From Nocardiopsis metallicus (GTDB lineage: Bacteria; Actinomycetota; Actinomycetes; Streptosporangiales; Streptosporangiaceae): DNA of 64,000 nt. Location of the stretch: positions 6,820,001 through 6,884,000 of the forward strand of contig NZ_JACHDO010000001.1 of the NCBI RefSeq assembly GCF_014201115.1, given 5' to 3'. Below, one piece after another: positions 63,223 through 64,000 of the stretch. How positions within the stretch are numbered: position 1 is the stretch's first letter; every line of letters starts with the position of its first letter. Both the position numbers and the translations under genes were made by a program. The notes under the pieces were generated by a model, which worked only from the letters and a program-made list of their open reading frames with translations, did no database searches and was not told the DNA's origin.

Positions 63223-64000
63223 ATGGCCGACAGCACGCGCGCCGAGGCGGCACGGGCCCTGGAGGGAGCACGACCGCGGGTCTTCTGGCTGGACCCGGAT
63301 GTCCCCGGGCACGACGTTCCCGAACCCGCTCCGCCGCTGGTCGGTGACGTGCACGCCGACCTGGTCGTCGTGGGGGCGGGTTTCAGCGGGCTGTGGACGG
63401 CGCTGATCGCCAAGGAGCGCGACCCGGACCGCAACGTTGTGCTGGTGGAGGCCCGTACCACCGGCTGGGCGGCCTCGGGGCGCAACGGCGGCTTCTGCGC
63501 GGCCAGCCTCACCCACGGCTACGAGAACGGGGCCGAGCGCTGGCCCGAGGAGATCGCCGAACTCGAACGCCAGGGCATGGCCAACCTCGACGCCATCGAG
63601 GAGACCGTGCGCAAGTACGGCATCGACTGCGAGTTCGAGCGCACCGGCGAGACCCTGGTGGCCACCGAGCCCTGGCAGGCCGAGTGGTTCGAGAAGGCGG
63701 CCGCGGACGGGCGGGCCAAGGGCGAGAGGGTGCAGGCATGGAACGCCGAGGAGGTGCGCCAGCGGATCGACTCGCCCACCTACGTGGCCGGTTACCACGA
63801 GTCCGACGGCGTGGCCATGATCCACCCGGCCAAGCTGGCCTGGGGGCTGCGCGCGGTCTGCGAACGCCTCGGCGTGCGCGTCTTCGAGAACAGCCCCGTA
63901 CGCGCCATCCACTCGGTCCCCCTGGGCCTGCGCCTGGAGACCCGCGGGGGAGCGCTTCACGCCCCGAAGGTCGCCTGGGGCGGCGGCGCCTTCCCCGGTC
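63223..64000 (+). CDS. FAD-dependent amine oxidase/oxidoreductase, 5' part
   Basis: First 259 residues; the gene runs off the window. The dinucleotide-binding motif VVVGAGFSGLWTALIAKE (about 47-64) and TTGWAASGRNGGFCAASL are typical of DadA/PuuB-type flavoproteins that oxidise amines such as gamma-glutamylputrescine or putrescine. Frame continues without stop to the edge. Last visible gene of the polyamine operon and would generate the aldehyde used by the dehydrogenase. Confidence 0.88.
   Translation, partial: MADSTRAEAARALEGARPRVFWLDPDVPGHDVPEPAPPLVGDVHADLVVVGAGFSGLWTALIAKERDPDRNVVLVEARTTGWAASGRNGGFCAASLTHGYENGAERWPEEIAELERQGMANLDAIEETVRKYGIDCEFERTGETLVATEPWQAEWFEKAAADGRAKGERVQAWNAEEVRQRIDSPTYVAGYHESDGVAMIHPAKLAWGLRAVCERLGVRVFENSPVRAIHSVPLGLRLETRGGALHAPKVAWGGGAFPG

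Overview
The window is high-GC actinobacterial DNA, most likely from Nocardiopsis or a close relative. The genus is an inference from gene order (rpmJ-rpsM-rpsK-rpoA with no rpsD), a zinc-type S14, wall-polymer genes and GC-rich codon use. The only stretches that look less GC-rich are short intergenic ones.

Layout: (1) 1-12462 is the distal S10/spc/alpha ribosomal super-operon: rplN (partial), rplX, rplE, rpsZ, rpsH, rplF, rplR, rpsE, rpmD, rplO, secY, adk, map, a DUF1707 protein, infA, rpmJ, rpsM, rpsK, rpoA, rplQ and truA. Several strong hairpins divide it. (2) 12637-14514 is a Pro/Gln/Gly-rich single-pass membrane protein on the minus strand. (3) 14703-18662 is rplM-rpsI with its own promoter, then glmM and a ROK glucokinase. 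(4) 18664-20998 holds a Uma2-type nuclease, an SDR dehydrogenase and an enoyl-CoA hydratase. (5) 21124-31342 is a cell-envelope polymer cluster: a DUF6716-like glycosyltransferase, an acyltransferase-3/SGNH protein, two tandem pyruvyl transferase paralogues, a TagF-like polymerase and a Bcs1-like fusion of CDP-ribitol synthase and reductase. Together they suggest a pyruvylated poly(ribitol or glycerol phosphate) teichoic acid.

(6) 32068-41824 is a compact + strand cassette of siphophage tail-tip type genes: tape measure, distal tail protein, tail hub/fibre, a linker protein, a holin-like protein, a collagen-like fibre and a peptidoglycan-binding protein. No capsid, portal, terminase, tail tube, sheath, integrase or lytic enzyme is present. 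It ends in a terminator and a 13-bp inverted repeat, followed by an XRE regulator and a zinc-ribbon/HTH protein whose upstream regions share a palindromic motif related to AACTTTG-n-CAAAGTT. This orphan tail-tip module is the best candidate in the window for an undescribed system.

(7) 44226-51047 holds two small membrane proteins and a reductive pyrimidine/hydantoin catabolic operon (nitrilase-type amidohydrolase, dihydropyrimidinase, F420-type LLM oxidoreductase, NCS1 permease). The permease reading frame is broken. (8) An IS1380-family element lies at about 51242-52916. (9) 53173-55557 holds a DUF4352 protein, a flavodoxin-like protein, an unlisted 37-residue zinc-ribbon protein and an orphan LuxR-type response regulator. 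(10) 55707-64000 is a polyamine uptake and catabolism locus: class III aminotransferase, aldehyde dehydrogenase, a PotABCD-like ABC transporter and a truncated FAD oxidoreductase. It would import putrescine-type amines and convert them through aminoaldehydes to GABA-type acids.
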